Shown here piece by piece: positions 17,551 to 26,535 of a stretch of 64,000 nt of DNA. Both the position numbers and the translations under genes were made by a program. Positions within the stretch are counted from its first letter, which is position 1, and each line of letters begins with the position of its first letter. The notes under the pieces are model-generated. The model ran no database searches and was not told where the DNA came from. It was given only the letters and a program-made list of their open reading frames with translations. The stretch lies in the NCBI RefSeq assembly GCF_008271695.1, contig NZ_VKKY01000003.1, positions 620,001-684,000 on the forward strand, in the 5' to 3' direction. Source of the DNA: Rufibacter hautae (GTDB lineage: Bacteria > Bacteroidota > Bacteroidia > Cytophagales > Hymenobacteraceae).

Positions 17551-17625
17551 GCTGGACCTGTAGTACTTGGTGAATTATCTGATTTAACCTGCCAAATGCC
17601 TTTAAGGTTGAACTTGGTAGCTTCT

Positions 17626-17661
17626 GTTTTAAGGTTGTTTTCTTAAAATCGGCTTTAAAAC
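17626..17661 (+). repeat. 36-bp intergenic palindrome
   Basis: GTTTTAAGGTTGTTTTC and AAAATCGGCTTTAAAAC, 75 bp after the antiporter stop. Outer and inner T/A tracts are complete. Confidence 0.65.
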
Positions 17662-17832
17662 ACAGGGGAGCTTGCCAACTCAATTTTGTCTTAAAGCGGT
17701 TGTGGTTCTTCAGCGCTATTGATGATGTTTTCCAATCATCGTTTATTGGCTCTTTTCTCAAAACTGCCATCATACTGGAGTGAGTAGACGAAAGGCAGTC
17801 TTAGGCAGTCGTCGAACAGAAGCTATAGAAAC

Positions 17833-17864
17833 AAAAAAGCCGGGCAGATGCCCGGCTTTTTTTA
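17833..17864 (-). terminator. secDF intrinsic terminator
   Basis: AAAAAAGCCGGGCA-T-GCCCGGCTTTTTTT palindrome, 20 bp beyond the secDF stop. The GC stem is flanked by A6 and T7. Confidence 0.93.
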
Positions 17865-17884
17865 TGTGAGTAGGTTAATTACGC

Positions 17885-20875
17885 TTATTTCGCAGCAACC
17901 ACGGTTGGTTTTACGGCTACCAGTTTCTCTCTGTCCACGTTGGTCGTATCCACCACAATTGGAGCGGCGATGAACAAGGTAGAGTACGTACCGGTCAAGG
18001 AACCGATCAACATGGCGAAGGAGAAGCCTCTCAGGGTTTCACCACCAAAGATGAACAGGATGATTACCACCAGTAATACCGTTAAGTTGGTGATGATGGT
18101 ACGACTGAAGGTGCTGTTCAAGGCTGGGTTCACAATGTCACGGAACTTCATGCGTGGGTTCTCATTGGTGAATTCCCGGATACGGTCAAACACTACCACG
18201 GTATCGTTGATAGAGTAACCGATGATCGTCAGGATGGAGGCGATAAACACCTGGTCCATCTCAAAGGAAACCCCAAACAGGTTAGCGATAGTGAAGGCAG
18301 AGAATACCACCAAAACGTCGTGGATCAAAGCGATTACCCCGCCCAAGCTGAACTGCCAGCGGCTGAAACGGAAAGCCAGGTACACGAAGATACCCGCAAA
18401 AGCAAGCAACACTGCTATGATGGCTGTCTTCTGAATGTCATCGGCCATGGTAGCGCCAACTTTAGAAGAGCTCACAATTCTTGGGTTTTGGGTTTGGTAC
18501 TGTTTCAAGCCCTGAGCCAAAGCGGTTCTTACAGACTCATCGGCTTGGGTAGACTCATCCTCAGCGATGTAGCTGGTGGTGATTTTTAGACGGTTAGGAG
18601 CACCGTAGGTCTTTACCTCGGTACCGGCACCTTTGAACTCGTCATCCAGGGCAGATCTTACCTCAGACGCAGGAACCGCGTTGTTGAAGTCTACCACATA
18701 AGAGCGACCACCTTTGAAGTCAACACCCAACGGCAATTCACCTTTGATGAACACCGCTACTATCCCGAACAGAATGAAAATAGCAGAGAAGATGTACGCT
18801 TTCTTACGGTTACCCAAGATGTCAAACTTGATGTTTTTAAACCAGTTTCTGGAAAGAGGCGTCTCCAGGGAAAGGTTGGCGGTGTCTTTGCCTTTGGTCA
18901 TCCACTCAATCAGTAAACGAGAGATGTATACCGCAGTAAAGAAAGAGGTAGCAATACCAATCATCAAGGTGATGGCGAATCCTTTTACCGGACCTGAACC
19001 GAAGAAGTACAGGATGATACCCGCCAATAAGGTAGTCACGTTGGAGTCAAAGATGGAGCTGAACGCTTTGCTGTAACCTTTCTTGATGGCTTCGCCTATG
19101 CCCAAGCCCGCATGTAATTCTTCTTTGATACGCTCAAAGATCAGTACGTTCGCATCCACGGACATACCCATGGTCAATACCATACCGGCGATACCAGGCA
19201 AGGTAAGGGCGGTACCAAACTGAGCCAAAACACCAATGATGAAGAAGATGTTGAAGAACAAGGCGATGTTCGCAATAAGACCACCTTTATTGTAGTAAGC
19301 GAACATGAACAGCACTACCAGACCCATTCCGGCCAAAGAAGAAAGCAATCCTTGGTTGATGGCTTCCTGACCCAAAGACGGACCTACAATGGCTTCTTCC
19401 ACAATACGGGTAGGAGCTGGCATTTTACCGGCTTTCAGGATATTGGCTAAGTCTTGCGCTTCTTCAATGGTGAAAGAACCAGAGATAGAAGAGTTACCAC
19501 CGCCAATCTCGCTCTGTACCACTGGGGCAGAGTACACATAGTCATCCAACACGATGGCCACTTGGCGACCAATGTTGTCACCGGTCAAACGCTGCCATTT
19601 CTTAGAACCGGCGGCGTTCATGCTCATGTTGATCTCTGGGCGACCTTGCTGGTCATAGTCCTGACGGGCATCTGAGATGTACTCACCAGTCAAAGGAGCT
19701 TTGCCTTCGCGGCCTTTCTTCACGGCGTACAGTTCCAAGAACTCGGCACCGTCATTCGCAACAATTGGCTTCACACCCCATAAAAACTTCATGTTTTGCG
19801 GGAACAAAGCTTTCACTTCCTGCTTCGCGAACAAGGCGTTTACTTTAGCGGTGTCACGTACGTTGGTACCTAAACCACCCGGTAGGGTAGTGAAAAGACG
19901 CGCCAGCAGGGAGCTTTGGTTAGGGTTGATAGAGTCTTTCTTGGCAGCAGCGCTGTCAGCGGGTTTGCTTAACTGGGCGGCCAGAGCAGAAGTATCTGCG
20001 CCAGCGGCGGCAGTCAAAGATTTGGTAGTGTCAGCAGCAGAAGCCAGGGTAGAAGAAGGAGCAGCAGCGCCTTTCAGTTTGTTGGCGGCTTCTTCTTTCA
20101 CCAGGTAGTCATTTAACTGAGTGAAGTAAGGACCGAACTCCTGCACGCCCCAGACTTCCCAGAATTCCAGGTTGGCGGTTCCTTGCAACAGTTTTCTAAC
20201 ACGCTCTGGGTTGTCCACGCCTGGCAACTCAATCTGGATACGGTTGGTGCCTTTCAGGTGCTGGATGTTGGGCTGGTTTACCCCGAATTTATCAATACGG
20301 GTACGCAGGATGTTGAAAGAACGGGCTACCGCATCATCAACCTCTTTGTTGATGACAGCCAACACTTCTTTGTCAGTAGAGTTGTAGCTTAAAGAACGGG
20401 TGGTGCTGTTAGCGAAGATAGACGCCAGTTTGCCGTTTGGCTGCAGCTCACGGTAAGATTGGTAGAACAGGTCTACGAAGCTCCGCTGGCTGTTCACCTG
20501 CAATTTCTGGGCACGGGCGATAGCTTGCTCAAACGCGGCATCTCTGCGGCCACCGGCCATGGCTCTGATGATTTCCACCGGAGAAACCTCCAGCGTCACG
20601 TGCATCCCGCCTTTCAGGTCAAGACCTAGGCCAAGTTCGCTTTCCTTTACTTGCTGGTAGGTATACTCAGCGCCCAGGAAATTGAAGACAGGGGCTTTCC
20701 AGACAGAGTCAAGGTAAGATTGTTTTTTGTAGTGGTCTACGGTGCCCGTTTGAGTGGTGGCAAACCGCGTAGCGTCTTCTTCAACGCCTTTGGAGACCAA
20801 AGAGAACGACAGATAGTAAAGGCACAACGCCGATACGATAACCGTCAAAACCAGGATAAAACCTTTGTTACGCAT
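17885..20875 (-). CDS. secDF: Fused protein translocase subunit SecDF
   Basis: The 996-residue protein joins SecD and SecF, as usual in Bacteroidota. The first helix is at residues 6-28. The SecD P1 region carries LGLGLDLKGGMHVTLEV and IDKFGVNQPNIQHLKGTNRIQIELPGVDNPERV. The SecD membrane block is near residues 510-650 (TMGMSVDANVLIFERIKEEL), and the SecF part starts near residue 680 (PLGVDFKGGRSYVVDF; SINDTVVVFDRIRE). SecDF uses the proton gradient to complete preprotein export at SecYEG. A low-complexity Ala/Ser/Thr-rich insertion occupies residues ~255-320. Confidence 0.97.
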   Translation of the reverse strand: MRNKGFILVLTVIVSALCLYYLSFSLVSKGVEEDATRFATTQTGTVDHYKKQSYLDSVWKAPVFNFLGAEYTYQQVKESELGLGLDLKGGMHVTLEVSPVEIIRAMAGGRRDAAFEQAIARAQKLQVNSQRSFVDLFYQSYRELQPNGKLASIFANSTTRSLSYNSTDKEVLAVINKEVDDAVARSFNILRTRIDKFGVNQPNIQHLKGTNRIQIELPGVDNPERVRKLLQGTANLEFWEVWGVQEFGPYFTQLNDYLVKEEAANKLKGAAAPSSTLASAADTTKSLTAAAGADTSALAAQLSKPADSAAAKKDSINPNQSSLLARLFTTLPGGLGTNVRDTAKVNALFAKQEVKALFPQNMKFLWGVKPIVANDGAEFLELYAVKKGREGKAPLTGEYISDARQDYDQQGRPEINMSMNAAGSKKWQRLTGDNIGRQVAIVLDDYVYSAPVVQSEIGGGNSSISGSFTIEEAQDLANILKAGKMPAPTRIVEEAIVGPSLGQEAINQGLLSSLAGMGLVVLFMFAYYNKGGLIANIALFFNIFFIIGVLAQFGTALTLPGIAGMVLTMGMSVDANVLIFERIKEELHAGLGIGEAIKKGYSKAFSSIFDSNVTTLLAGIILYFFGSGPVKGFAITLMIGIATSFFTAVYISRLLIEWMTKGKDTANLSLETPLSRNWFKNIKFDILGNRKKAYIFSAIFILFGIVAVFIKGELPLGVDFKGGRSYVVDFNNAVPASEVRSALDDEFKGAGTEVKTYGAPNRLKITTSYIAEDESTQADESVRTALAQGLKQYQTQNPRIVSSSKVGATMADDIQKTAIIAVLLAFAGIFVYLAFRFSRWQFSLGGVIALIHDVLVVFSAFTIANLFGVSFEMDQVFIASILTIIGYSINDTVVVFDRIREFTNENPRMKFRDIVNPALNSTFSRTIITNLTVLLVVIILFIFGGETLRGFSFAMLIGSLTGTYSTLFIAAPIVVDTTNVDREKLVAVKPTVVAAK

Positions 20876-21050
20876 TGGTGAATAGAGAAATAAATAAAAA
20901 TGAATGATACTAGTATAAGCAGCTGGGAATGCCGTTTATGCCCCGAAAACCATAAAGTGATCAGAAAACACTAGGCACCGCCCAAAAAGAGAATGCGGAG
21001 GTTACCCGGTAAAGGCCCGAGAGGGACATAAAGTTCCGGGAGACAAGAGG

Positions 21051-21416
21051 TTAGGGGGCGTTGGGTGAGATGGGCAACGTAGCCAGTTGCTGCAAAAAGG
21101 AGGTCCAGTAGGGCGTACCCAGAGACGTTTTCAACAACGCCTGCACCGGCGCCGTGAAGGTAAGGCGCAGGAAGGTGGCAGGCTCGGCAATCTGTAAGGT
21201 AACAAAAGAAGTGGTGGCCTCTAAAGAGACTTTCTGCTTCACCACCGATGAATGCTGGTCCCGGCCCTGTTTGTTCAACTCCGTTTGCTCAGCCGGGGAG
21301 GCTGGGGCATGGGCGTAAGCCGGCAGGGTTCTGTGGTTCACCGTAAGCACCAACAGCAAGGCAATGCTTGTGCAAAGCAGCCGCCAATTACGTTGTATGT
21401 AGTGCCCAGGTTTCAT
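21051..21416 (-). CDS. Small exported protein ending in PNAP (121 aa)
   Basis: Start chosen at ATG 21416 (MKPGHYIQRNWRLLCTS); an in-frame ATG at 21455 would add 13 residues overlapping the udk terminator. Residues 13-35 form a signal peptide (LLCTSIALLLVLTVN). The mature part is Gln/Ser/Thr-rich and ends TLPISPNAP. It shares its size, signal peptide and terminal PNAP with 14612-15016, but the middle is not alignable by eye. It lies 175 bp upstream of secDF on the same strand. Function unknown. Confidence 0.6.
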   Translation of the reverse strand: MKPGHYIQRNWRLLCTSIALLLVLTVNHRTLPAYAHAPASPAEQTELNKQGRDQHSSVVKQKVSLEATTSFVTLQIAEPATFLRLTFTAPVQALLKTSLGTPYWTSFLQQLATLPISPNAP

Positions 21417-21452
21417 CTCTAGTAGCAAAGGTAGAGGATTCTTGAAATAAAA

Positions 21453-21491
21453 CAAAAGCCTCTGCTGGTGGGTGAACAGCAGAGGCTTTTG
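21453..21491 (-). terminator. udk terminator
   Basis: On the minus strand AAAAGCCTCTGCTG pairs with CAGCAGAGGCTTTTG, 26 bp after the udk stop. Confidence 0.9.
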
Positions 21492-21517
21492 ATAAGTGCC
21501 CTTGGGCCAGGAAAAGG

Positions 21518-22141
21518 TTATTTTTTGATTTTAGAGTTCAGGTAGGTCACCAGAACCTCCAGACCCACATCAAAGTGGCGGTTATTGGGGATGATCACAT
21601 CGGCATCGTTCTTGAACGGTTTGATGTATTTCTCATAGGTAGGCGCCACGTGGTTGGTGTAGCGGTAAAGCACATCGTCTAGGTCATAGCCCCGTTCCAC
21701 TTTGTCGCGGATGATGCGGCGCTGCAGTTTGATGTACTCTTTGGCGTCTATGTACACCTTCATGTCCAGGAGTTTGGCTACCTCCTCAAAGTAGAACACA
21801 AAGATACCTTCCACTACCACAATGGGCGCCGGCTTGAACTCCAACTGCCGGGGCACGATGTTTGGATTATTGAAAGTGTATTCCTGCCGGTAAACGGTCT
21901 CTCCCTTACTCAGCTGCAGGATGTCGTGGGCGTACGCGGCGCTGTCAATAGAACTCGGCAAATCAAAGTTATGAAAGCCGTTTTCGTCAATAAACTGCTT
22001 GTCGCGGTCGTGGTAATAATTGTCCTGAGAAACCAGGCAAATGTCCTCAGGTGCATACGAAGCCAGTAGTCTGCTCAGAAATGTGGTTTTTCCTGATGCG
22101 CTTCCTCCCGTAATTCCTACAATGAACGGCTTTTGATGCAT
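21518..22141 (-). CDS. udk: Uridine kinase
   Basis: ATG 22141 (MHQKPFIVGITGG) is chosen over an upstream in-frame ATG. The 207-residue protein has the P-loop GGSASGKT at residues 12-19 and the phosphoribulokinase/uridine-kinase pattern. Also visible are SQDNYYHD, the FDLPSSID nucleoside-binding region, VVVEGIFVFY and RRIIRDKVERGYDLDDVL. It phosphorylates uridine and cytidine for pyrimidine salvage in the cytoplasm. rdgB lies 76 bp upstream on the same strand. Confidence 0.93.
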   Translation of the reverse strand: MHQKPFIVGITGGSASGKTTFLSRLLASYAPEDICLVSQDNYYHDRDKQFIDENGFHNFDLPSSIDSAAYAHDILQLSKGETVYRQEYTFNNPNIVPRQLEFKPAPIVVVEGIFVFYFEEVAKLLDMKVYIDAKEYIKLQRRIIRDKVERGYDLDDVLYRYTNHVAPTYEKYIKPFKNDADVIIPNNRHFDVGLEVLVTYLNSKIKK

Positions 22142-22217
22142 AAATACGTATGGTTTACGGGGTGCAAAATTAACCATTTGTGTGCATGCAGCCTAACGCA
22201 TGTTCAAAAGAATTTAT

Positions 22218-22814
22218 TCAGGTGCCGGTTTGTACATAGCGGTGCTGCAGAAAGGACACCAACTGCTGTACGGCCCGCCCCCGGTGGCTGATTTGGTTCT
22301 TCTCCTGGCTGTCCATCTGGGCAAAAGTGCGGTCATGCCCTTCGGGCACGAAGATGGGGTCGTACCCGAAGCCCTGCTCGCCGCGGGGTTCCTCCATGAT
22401 GTGCCCTTCCACAATGCCGTTGAACAGGTGCTGCTCGCCTTCTTCCAGGAAAAGCGCGATGGAGGTTCTGAACCGGGCCTTGCGGTTGGCTTGGCCTTTG
22501 AGGTTCTCCAGAACCTTCTGCATGTTGGCCTGGTTGTCGCGCTCCGGGCCCGCGTACCGCGCCGAGTATACGCCGGGCTCATTGTTGAGTGCCTCCACCT
22601 CTAACCCGGTATCATCCGCGAAGCAAATGACCTGGTACTGCTCCCACACGAAAGACGCTTTTTGCAGGGCATTGCCTTCCAGGGTGTCCTGGTCTTCGGC
22701 CAGTTCCTGGGTGCAGCCCAGGGCTTCCAGGCTCACGAGCTCAAAAGGCGGCCCCAGCAACTGCTGGATCTCTTTCAGTTTATGGGCGTTGTTAGAGGCG
22801 AAACAGATTTTCAT
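22218..22814 (-). CDS. rdgB: RdgB/HAM1 family non-canonical purine NTP pyrophosphatase
   Basis: Start at ATG 22814 (MKICFASNNAHKLKEIQQLL); the longer ORF begins in non-coding sequence. The 198-residue product has the family's N-terminal SNNxxK, FADDTGLEVEALNNEPGVYSARYAG, and FGYDPIFVPEGHDRTFAQM with SHRGRA. It hydrolyses ITP/XTP/dITP to the monophosphates, keeping deaminated purines out of nucleic acids. It is probably co-transcribed with udk. Confidence 0.95.
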   Translation of the reverse strand: MKICFASNNAHKLKEIQQLLGPPFELVSLEALGCTQELAEDQDTLEGNALQKASFVWEQYQVICFADDTGLEVEALNNEPGVYSARYAGPERDNQANMQKVLENLKGQANRKARFRTSIALFLEEGEQHLFNGIVEGHIMEEPRGEQGFGYDPIFVPEGHDRTFAQMDSQEKNQISHRGRAVQQLVSFLQHRYVQTGT

Positions 22815-23340
22815 GCGTTGTCTTTGGTATAGCGTAAGAAAGTAAGGTGTGGCAATGATACTACGGGTAGCCGGTAGTTCAAAGAACGTTAGAATGGGGC
22901 GGCAGGATGTGGTCATTGCCCCATATTGGTTCTAATCACAGGATTTTCGCTTCTTCGGCTCAAAATTATCTCACCTATTTCAAGCGCATCTGGCTCTTGC
23001 TTAGAACTCTCAACCTTTTTAATAGGTCATCAGGCTTTTTGATGTAATTTTGCCCGGGCAATTTGAGTTAAAGCTACCAGCAACCGTATACGCCGCAGGG
23101 ATGTTCCTGCTTTTTGCGGGCTGGATTGGTTTTAGGCTTGTTTTAAGGAAATCGGGCCTAAAACAGCTCCTTCCAAAAATCCCCGCTAGGTTGCAGTTGG
23201 AGGATGTTTCTCCTATGAAAATGGAAAACGCGGGAGAAAACAGAAACCTGGGCCAGAGTTGCTGCATGGCGCAAAGACGCTAGTGCTTGACAGGCACCCC
23301 GGAATAAAGGGAGGCCGAAGATGAAAAACAAAGACAGTAG
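22815..23340. other. 526-bp divergent intergenic region (rdgB / mlaE)
   Basis: Contains a good copy of the 36-bp palindrome (23129-23165). Small ORFs on both strands run straight through that palindrome and lack family resemblance, so no gene is called. Confidence 0.55.
23129..23165 (+). repeat. 36-bp intergenic palindrome
   Basis: GTTTTAGGCTTGTTTT and AAATCGGGCCTAAAAC, 176 bp upstream of the mlaE-like gene. Confidence 0.7.
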
Positions 23341-24159
23341 ATGAAGTTTCTTAATGATGACGAAAGACCGGTAAGACGGCGCCGTGCGCAGGTGATCTCC
23401 CGCAGATTTGACCGCATTTTCACGGAGCTGCACAATATCGCTTCGTTTATCGGTAGGTTTTTCAAGGAGGTTTTTCTGCCGCCTTATGAGTTCAAGGAAA
23501 TTATCCGGCAGTGTTTTGAGATTGGGGTGAAATCCTTGCCGCTCATCTCGCTCACGGGCTTTATCATCGGGATCGTGTTCATGAACCAGTCCCGGCCATC
23601 GCTGGCCGAGTTTGGGGCTACTTCGTGGTTGCCTTCACTGGTGTCGCTGGCCATTGTACGGGCGCTGGCTCCACTGGTAACCGCCCTGATTGGGGCAGGC
23701 CGTATCGGGTCTATGATTGGGGCCGAGTTGGGTTCCATGAAAGTGACTGAGCAGATTGAGGCAATGGAGGTATCAGCCACGAATCCGTTCAAGTTTCTGG
23801 TGGTAAGCCGTGTGCTGGCCACTACCTTCATGATCCCGGCGCTTATGATGTACACCATGTTAGTGGCGTTGCTGGGCGCTTTCCTCAACGTGAACGCGAA
23901 CGAAGGCACCAGCTTCACTACCTACTTCACCCAGGTTTTTGACGCTATCACCTTTCTGGACATTTTTTCCTCGGTGATCAAATCAGCCTTGTTTGGGTTT
24001 ACCATTGGCGTGGTGGGCTGCTACAAAGGCTACCATTCCTCAAAAGGCACCGAAGGCGTGGGCAAGGCAGCCAACTCTTCCGTAGTAACGGCTATGTTCC
24101 TGGTGTTTATTGAGGAGTTGCTGTCTTTGCAGGTGATTACGGCGCTCCGGTACCTCTAA
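23341..24159 (+). CDS. mlaE: MlaE family ABC transporter permease
   Basis: The 272-residue protein has a basic cytoplasmic N-terminus and about five helices. Conserved MlaE stretches are VKSLPLISLTGFIIGIVFMNQ, RALAPLVTALIGAGRIGSMIGAELGSMKVTEQIEAMEV and VGCYKGYHSSKGTEGVGKA. It is the membrane part of the MCE/Mla system that moves phospholipids between inner and outer membranes. It is first in an operon with the ATPase (12 bp downstream) and the MCE protein. Confidence 0.94.
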   Translation: MKFLNDDERPVRRRRAQVISRRFDRIFTELHNIASFIGRFFKEVFLPPYEFKEIIRQCFEIGVKSLPLISLTGFIIGIVFMNQSRPSLAEFGATSWLPSLVSLAIVRALAPLVTALIGAGRIGSMIGAELGSMKVTEQIEAMEVSATNPFKFLVVSRVLATTFMIPALMMYTMLVALLGAFLNVNANEGTSFTTYFTQVFDAITFLDIFSSVIKSALFGFTIGVVGCYKGYHSSKGTEGVGKAANSSVVTAMFLVFIEELLSLQVITALRYL

Positions 24160-24171
24160 TTTGTTTAAGCC

Positions 24172-24945
24172 ATGAAGGAGACACAACCAGTTATAGACAG
24201 AAGCAACTGCGTCATCAACATCAGGGGGCTGGAGAAATCGTTCGGCGACCTGGACGTACTGCGCGGGGTGGACCTGGACCTGTACAAAGGCGAAAATCTG
24301 GTGGTGCTGGGGAAATCGGGCACCGGGAAATCGGTGTTGATCAAAATCATCTCCGGCTTGCTGAAACCCGATACCGGTACGGTGAACGTGCTGGGGCAGG
24401 AGGTGCCGAAACTCAAAGGCCGTGAGCTGGACCAGTTGCGCCTTAAAATTGGGTTCTCCTTCCAGAACAGCGCCCTGTATGACAGTATGACCATCCGGAA
24501 GAACCTGGAGTTTCCGCTGGTGCGCAACCGCCGAGACATGACCCGGGGCGAGGTGGACCGCATGGTAGAAGTGGTGCTGGATGCAGTGGGCCTCTCGCAG
24601 ACCATCAACCAAATGCCGTCTGAGCTCTCCGGCGGCCAACGCAAACGGATAGGCATTGCCCGTACCTTGATTTTGCAACCAGAGATCATGCTCTATGATG
24701 AGCCCACCGCGGGTCTGGACCCCATTACCTGTATTGACATCAACAACCTCATCAACGAGGTGCAGAGCCGTTTCCATACCTCTTCCATCATCATCACCCA
24801 CGACCTCACCTGCGCCAAAGACGTGGGCGACCGCGTGGTGATGCTTCTGGACGGGCAGTTTCAGCGCCAGGGCACGTTTGACGAGGTGTTTGACACCCCA
24901 GATGAGCGGGTGAAATTATTTCATGATTACAATTTCATAAACTAA
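24172..24945 (+). CDS. mlaF: MlaF-like ABC ATPase
   Basis: The 257-residue protein has Walker A GKSGTGKS (residues 47-54), ABC signature LSGGQ (152-156), Walker B IMLYDE (172-177) with the D-loop, and switch histidine in IIITHD. It energises the MlaE permease. Its stop is directly followed by the ATG of the MCE gene. Confidence 0.95.
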   Translation: MKETQPVIDRSNCVINIRGLEKSFGDLDVLRGVDLDLYKGENLVVLGKSGTGKSVLIKIISGLLKPDTGTVNVLGQEVPKLKGRELDQLRLKIGFSFQNSALYDSMTIRKNLEFPLVRNRRDMTRGEVDRMVEVVLDAVGLSQTINQMPSELSGGQRKRIGIARTLILQPEIMLYDEPTAGLDPITCIDINNLINEVQSRFHTSSIIITHDLTCAKDVGDRVVMLLDGQFQRQGTFDEVFDTPDERVKLFHDYNFIN

Positions 24946-26055
24946 ATGAGTGCAGTAGAAAATAGGCGAGCCGTTGTGGTGGGCATCTTTGTGTTTTTAG
25001 CGCTGGTGATACTGGTGGTAGGCATCTTTGTGCTGGGCGGCCAGCAAAAGCGGTTCACCAAAACCATCCAGGTATCGGCGGTTTTTGACGATGTCACTGG
25101 TCTTAAGATAGGGAACCAGGTGCTTTTCTCTGGCGTGCGGGTGGGCGTGGTGAAGCAAATCGCCTTTGAGGGACCCTCGCAGGTGGCCATCACCATGGAC
25201 ATCACCGAGGAGTCGCAGAAATACATCCGCAAGGACGTGAAAGCCAGAATAGGCTCTGAGAGTTTCATCGGGAACAAGGCCATCGTGCTCTACGGCGGCA
25301 GTCCGCAGATGCCCTCGGTGCAGGAAGGCGACCGTTTAGGAACGGAGGCCCAACTGAGCACGGAGGAAATGATGGCGACTTTCCAGGAGAACAACAAAAA
25401 CCTGGTAGCCATCACCACCGATTTCAAAAAGCTCAGTTCAGGCCTGGCCAACGGCGAAGGACTGGCAGGTGCGCTGCTCACCGATGACCAATTGGCCCAG
25501 AATTTCCAGGCCATCCTGGCGAACCTGCAGCGAACCTCGGCTACCAGTGTGCGGGCTTCCCAGGCCTTGGCCCAGTTCTCCAACAAACTGAACACCGAGG
25601 GCGGCCTCGCCGATGACCTGCTCACCGACACCGTCACGTTCAACAAACTCCAAGCTACGGTGTCGCAACTGGAGCAGGTGATGGCCACCACCAATCAGCT
25701 CACGAGCAAACTCAACCGCACCTCAGACAAGCTCAACAGCAACAATAACGCCCTGGGCGTGCTCCTCAACGACGAGCAGTTTGCCCTAGACCTGCAACTG
25801 ACCATGCAGAACCTGGAAGCTGGCACAGATAAACTGGACGCCAACATGGAAAGCCTGCAGCACAGCATTCTGCTCAACGGGTTCTTCCGGCGCAAAGCCA
25901 AACGCGACGCCAAGCAAAAGGAACGCGAGCAACAACGCCAGGAAAGACTCAGAAAGCTGGAACAGAACCAAGACAAGAAAAAGCAACCAATCCCCGCCAC
26001 CTCCAGCAACGAACCCGCGGAAGCACCCGCCGCAATCCCCGGTCCGGCATATTGA
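24946..26055 (+). CDS. mlaD: MlaD/MCE domain substrate-binding protein
   Basis: The 369-residue protein has one N-terminal helix (residues ~8-30, VVGIFVFLALVILVVGIFVLGG) and one MCE domain at ~37-115 (VSAVFDDVTGLKIGNQVLFSGVRVGVV). A long helical/coiled-coil region rich in Gln/Asn/Thr/Leu follows. The C-terminus (~310-369) is a highly charged KR/Q/E stretch, then Pro/Ala. It should form a periplasmic ring tethered to the inner membrane and carry lipids. It starts one base after the ATPase stop codon. Confidence 0.93.
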   Translation: MSAVENRRAVVVGIFVFLALVILVVGIFVLGGQQKRFTKTIQVSAVFDDVTGLKIGNQVLFSGVRVGVVKQIAFEGPSQVAITMDITEESQKYIRKDVKARIGSESFIGNKAIVLYGGSPQMPSVQEGDRLGTEAQLSTEEMMATFQENNKNLVAITTDFKKLSSGLANGEGLAGALLTDDQLAQNFQAILANLQRTSATSVRASQALAQFSNKLNTEGGLADDLLTDTVTFNKLQATVSQLEQVMATTNQLTSKLNRTSDKLNSNNNALGVLLNDEQFALDLQLTMQNLEAGTDKLDANMESLQHSILLNGFFRRKAKRDAKQKEREQQRQERLRKLEQNQDKKKQPIPATSSNEPAEAPAAIPGPAY

Positions 26056-26073
26056 TTAAGAGAAGGCCTTAGT

Positions 26074-26109
26074 GTTTTGGTGTTGATTTTAAGAAAACAG
26101 GGCTAAAAT
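26074..26109 (+). repeat. 36-bp intergenic palindrome
   Basis: GTTTTGGTGTTGATTTT and GAAAACAGGGCTAAAAT, 18 bp after the mlaD stop. Confidence 0.6.
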
Positions 26110-26162
26110 GCTTAAGGCGGGTTTCTGCCTTTGCAGGAATTATATGAAAAAACGTCCTGATG

Positions 26163-26262
26163 GTTGTTGGTGAAAACACCAACAACGGCAGGCTAGGTTG
26201 GTGAGATATTCAGAAACAGCCGTTAATTATATAAGGGCACCTCTTGTGGGTGCCCTTTTTTG
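26163..26262 (+). terminator. mla operon hairpins and terminator
   Basis: A 10-bp perfect hairpin (GTTGTTGGTG/CACCAACAAC, 26163-26186) precedes a classic terminator at 26231-26262. The latter is AAGGGCACC, a short loop, GGTGCCC and then T6. Confidence 0.85.
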
Positions 26263-26468
26263 TTGCTCTGTTGGTTGCGGAGAAGGCCTTAGAGGCAAGG
26301 CGGTGCCTAGTTCCTACATTCTGCAGATTTCGGAATGAGTGAATCGGCAGGTATAAACACCCCCTCTTTAGAGCTACGCTTGTTGGCCCAAGCTCTTGTT
26401 TGGGCAGTCTCAAAGAGAAAAAGCTGTGTTTTAGTGAAAGCAGTGAAGCAATAAGCAAAATTTACTTT

Positions 26469-26535
26469 TGAGGCTAGAACCTCACGGCAGTTGCAAACTG
26501 CCGGTCAAGATGGGTCCAAGTCACAGACTTGAACC
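26469..26535 (+). repeat. 67-nt three-hairpin element, copy B
   Basis: Hairpin 1 at 26469-26484 (TGAGG/CCTCA), hairpin 2 at 26485-26503 (CGGCAGTT/AACTGCCG), 9-nt linker, hairpin 3 at 26513-26535 (GGTCCAAGTC/GACTTGAACC). Hairpin 2 differs from copy A in its outermost pair (C-G here, G-C there). Confidence 0.9.

Larger units (their letters stand above)
17551..17884. other. 334-bp intergenic region between antiporter and secDF
   Basis: It contains a palindrome copy at 17626 and the secDF terminator at 17833. No convincing gene is present. Confidence 0.6.

Noticed and set aside
23050-23283. Plus-strand 77-codon ORF with a hydrophobic stretch
   Set aside because: It reads directly through a copy of the intergenic palindrome, and I recognise no related protein.
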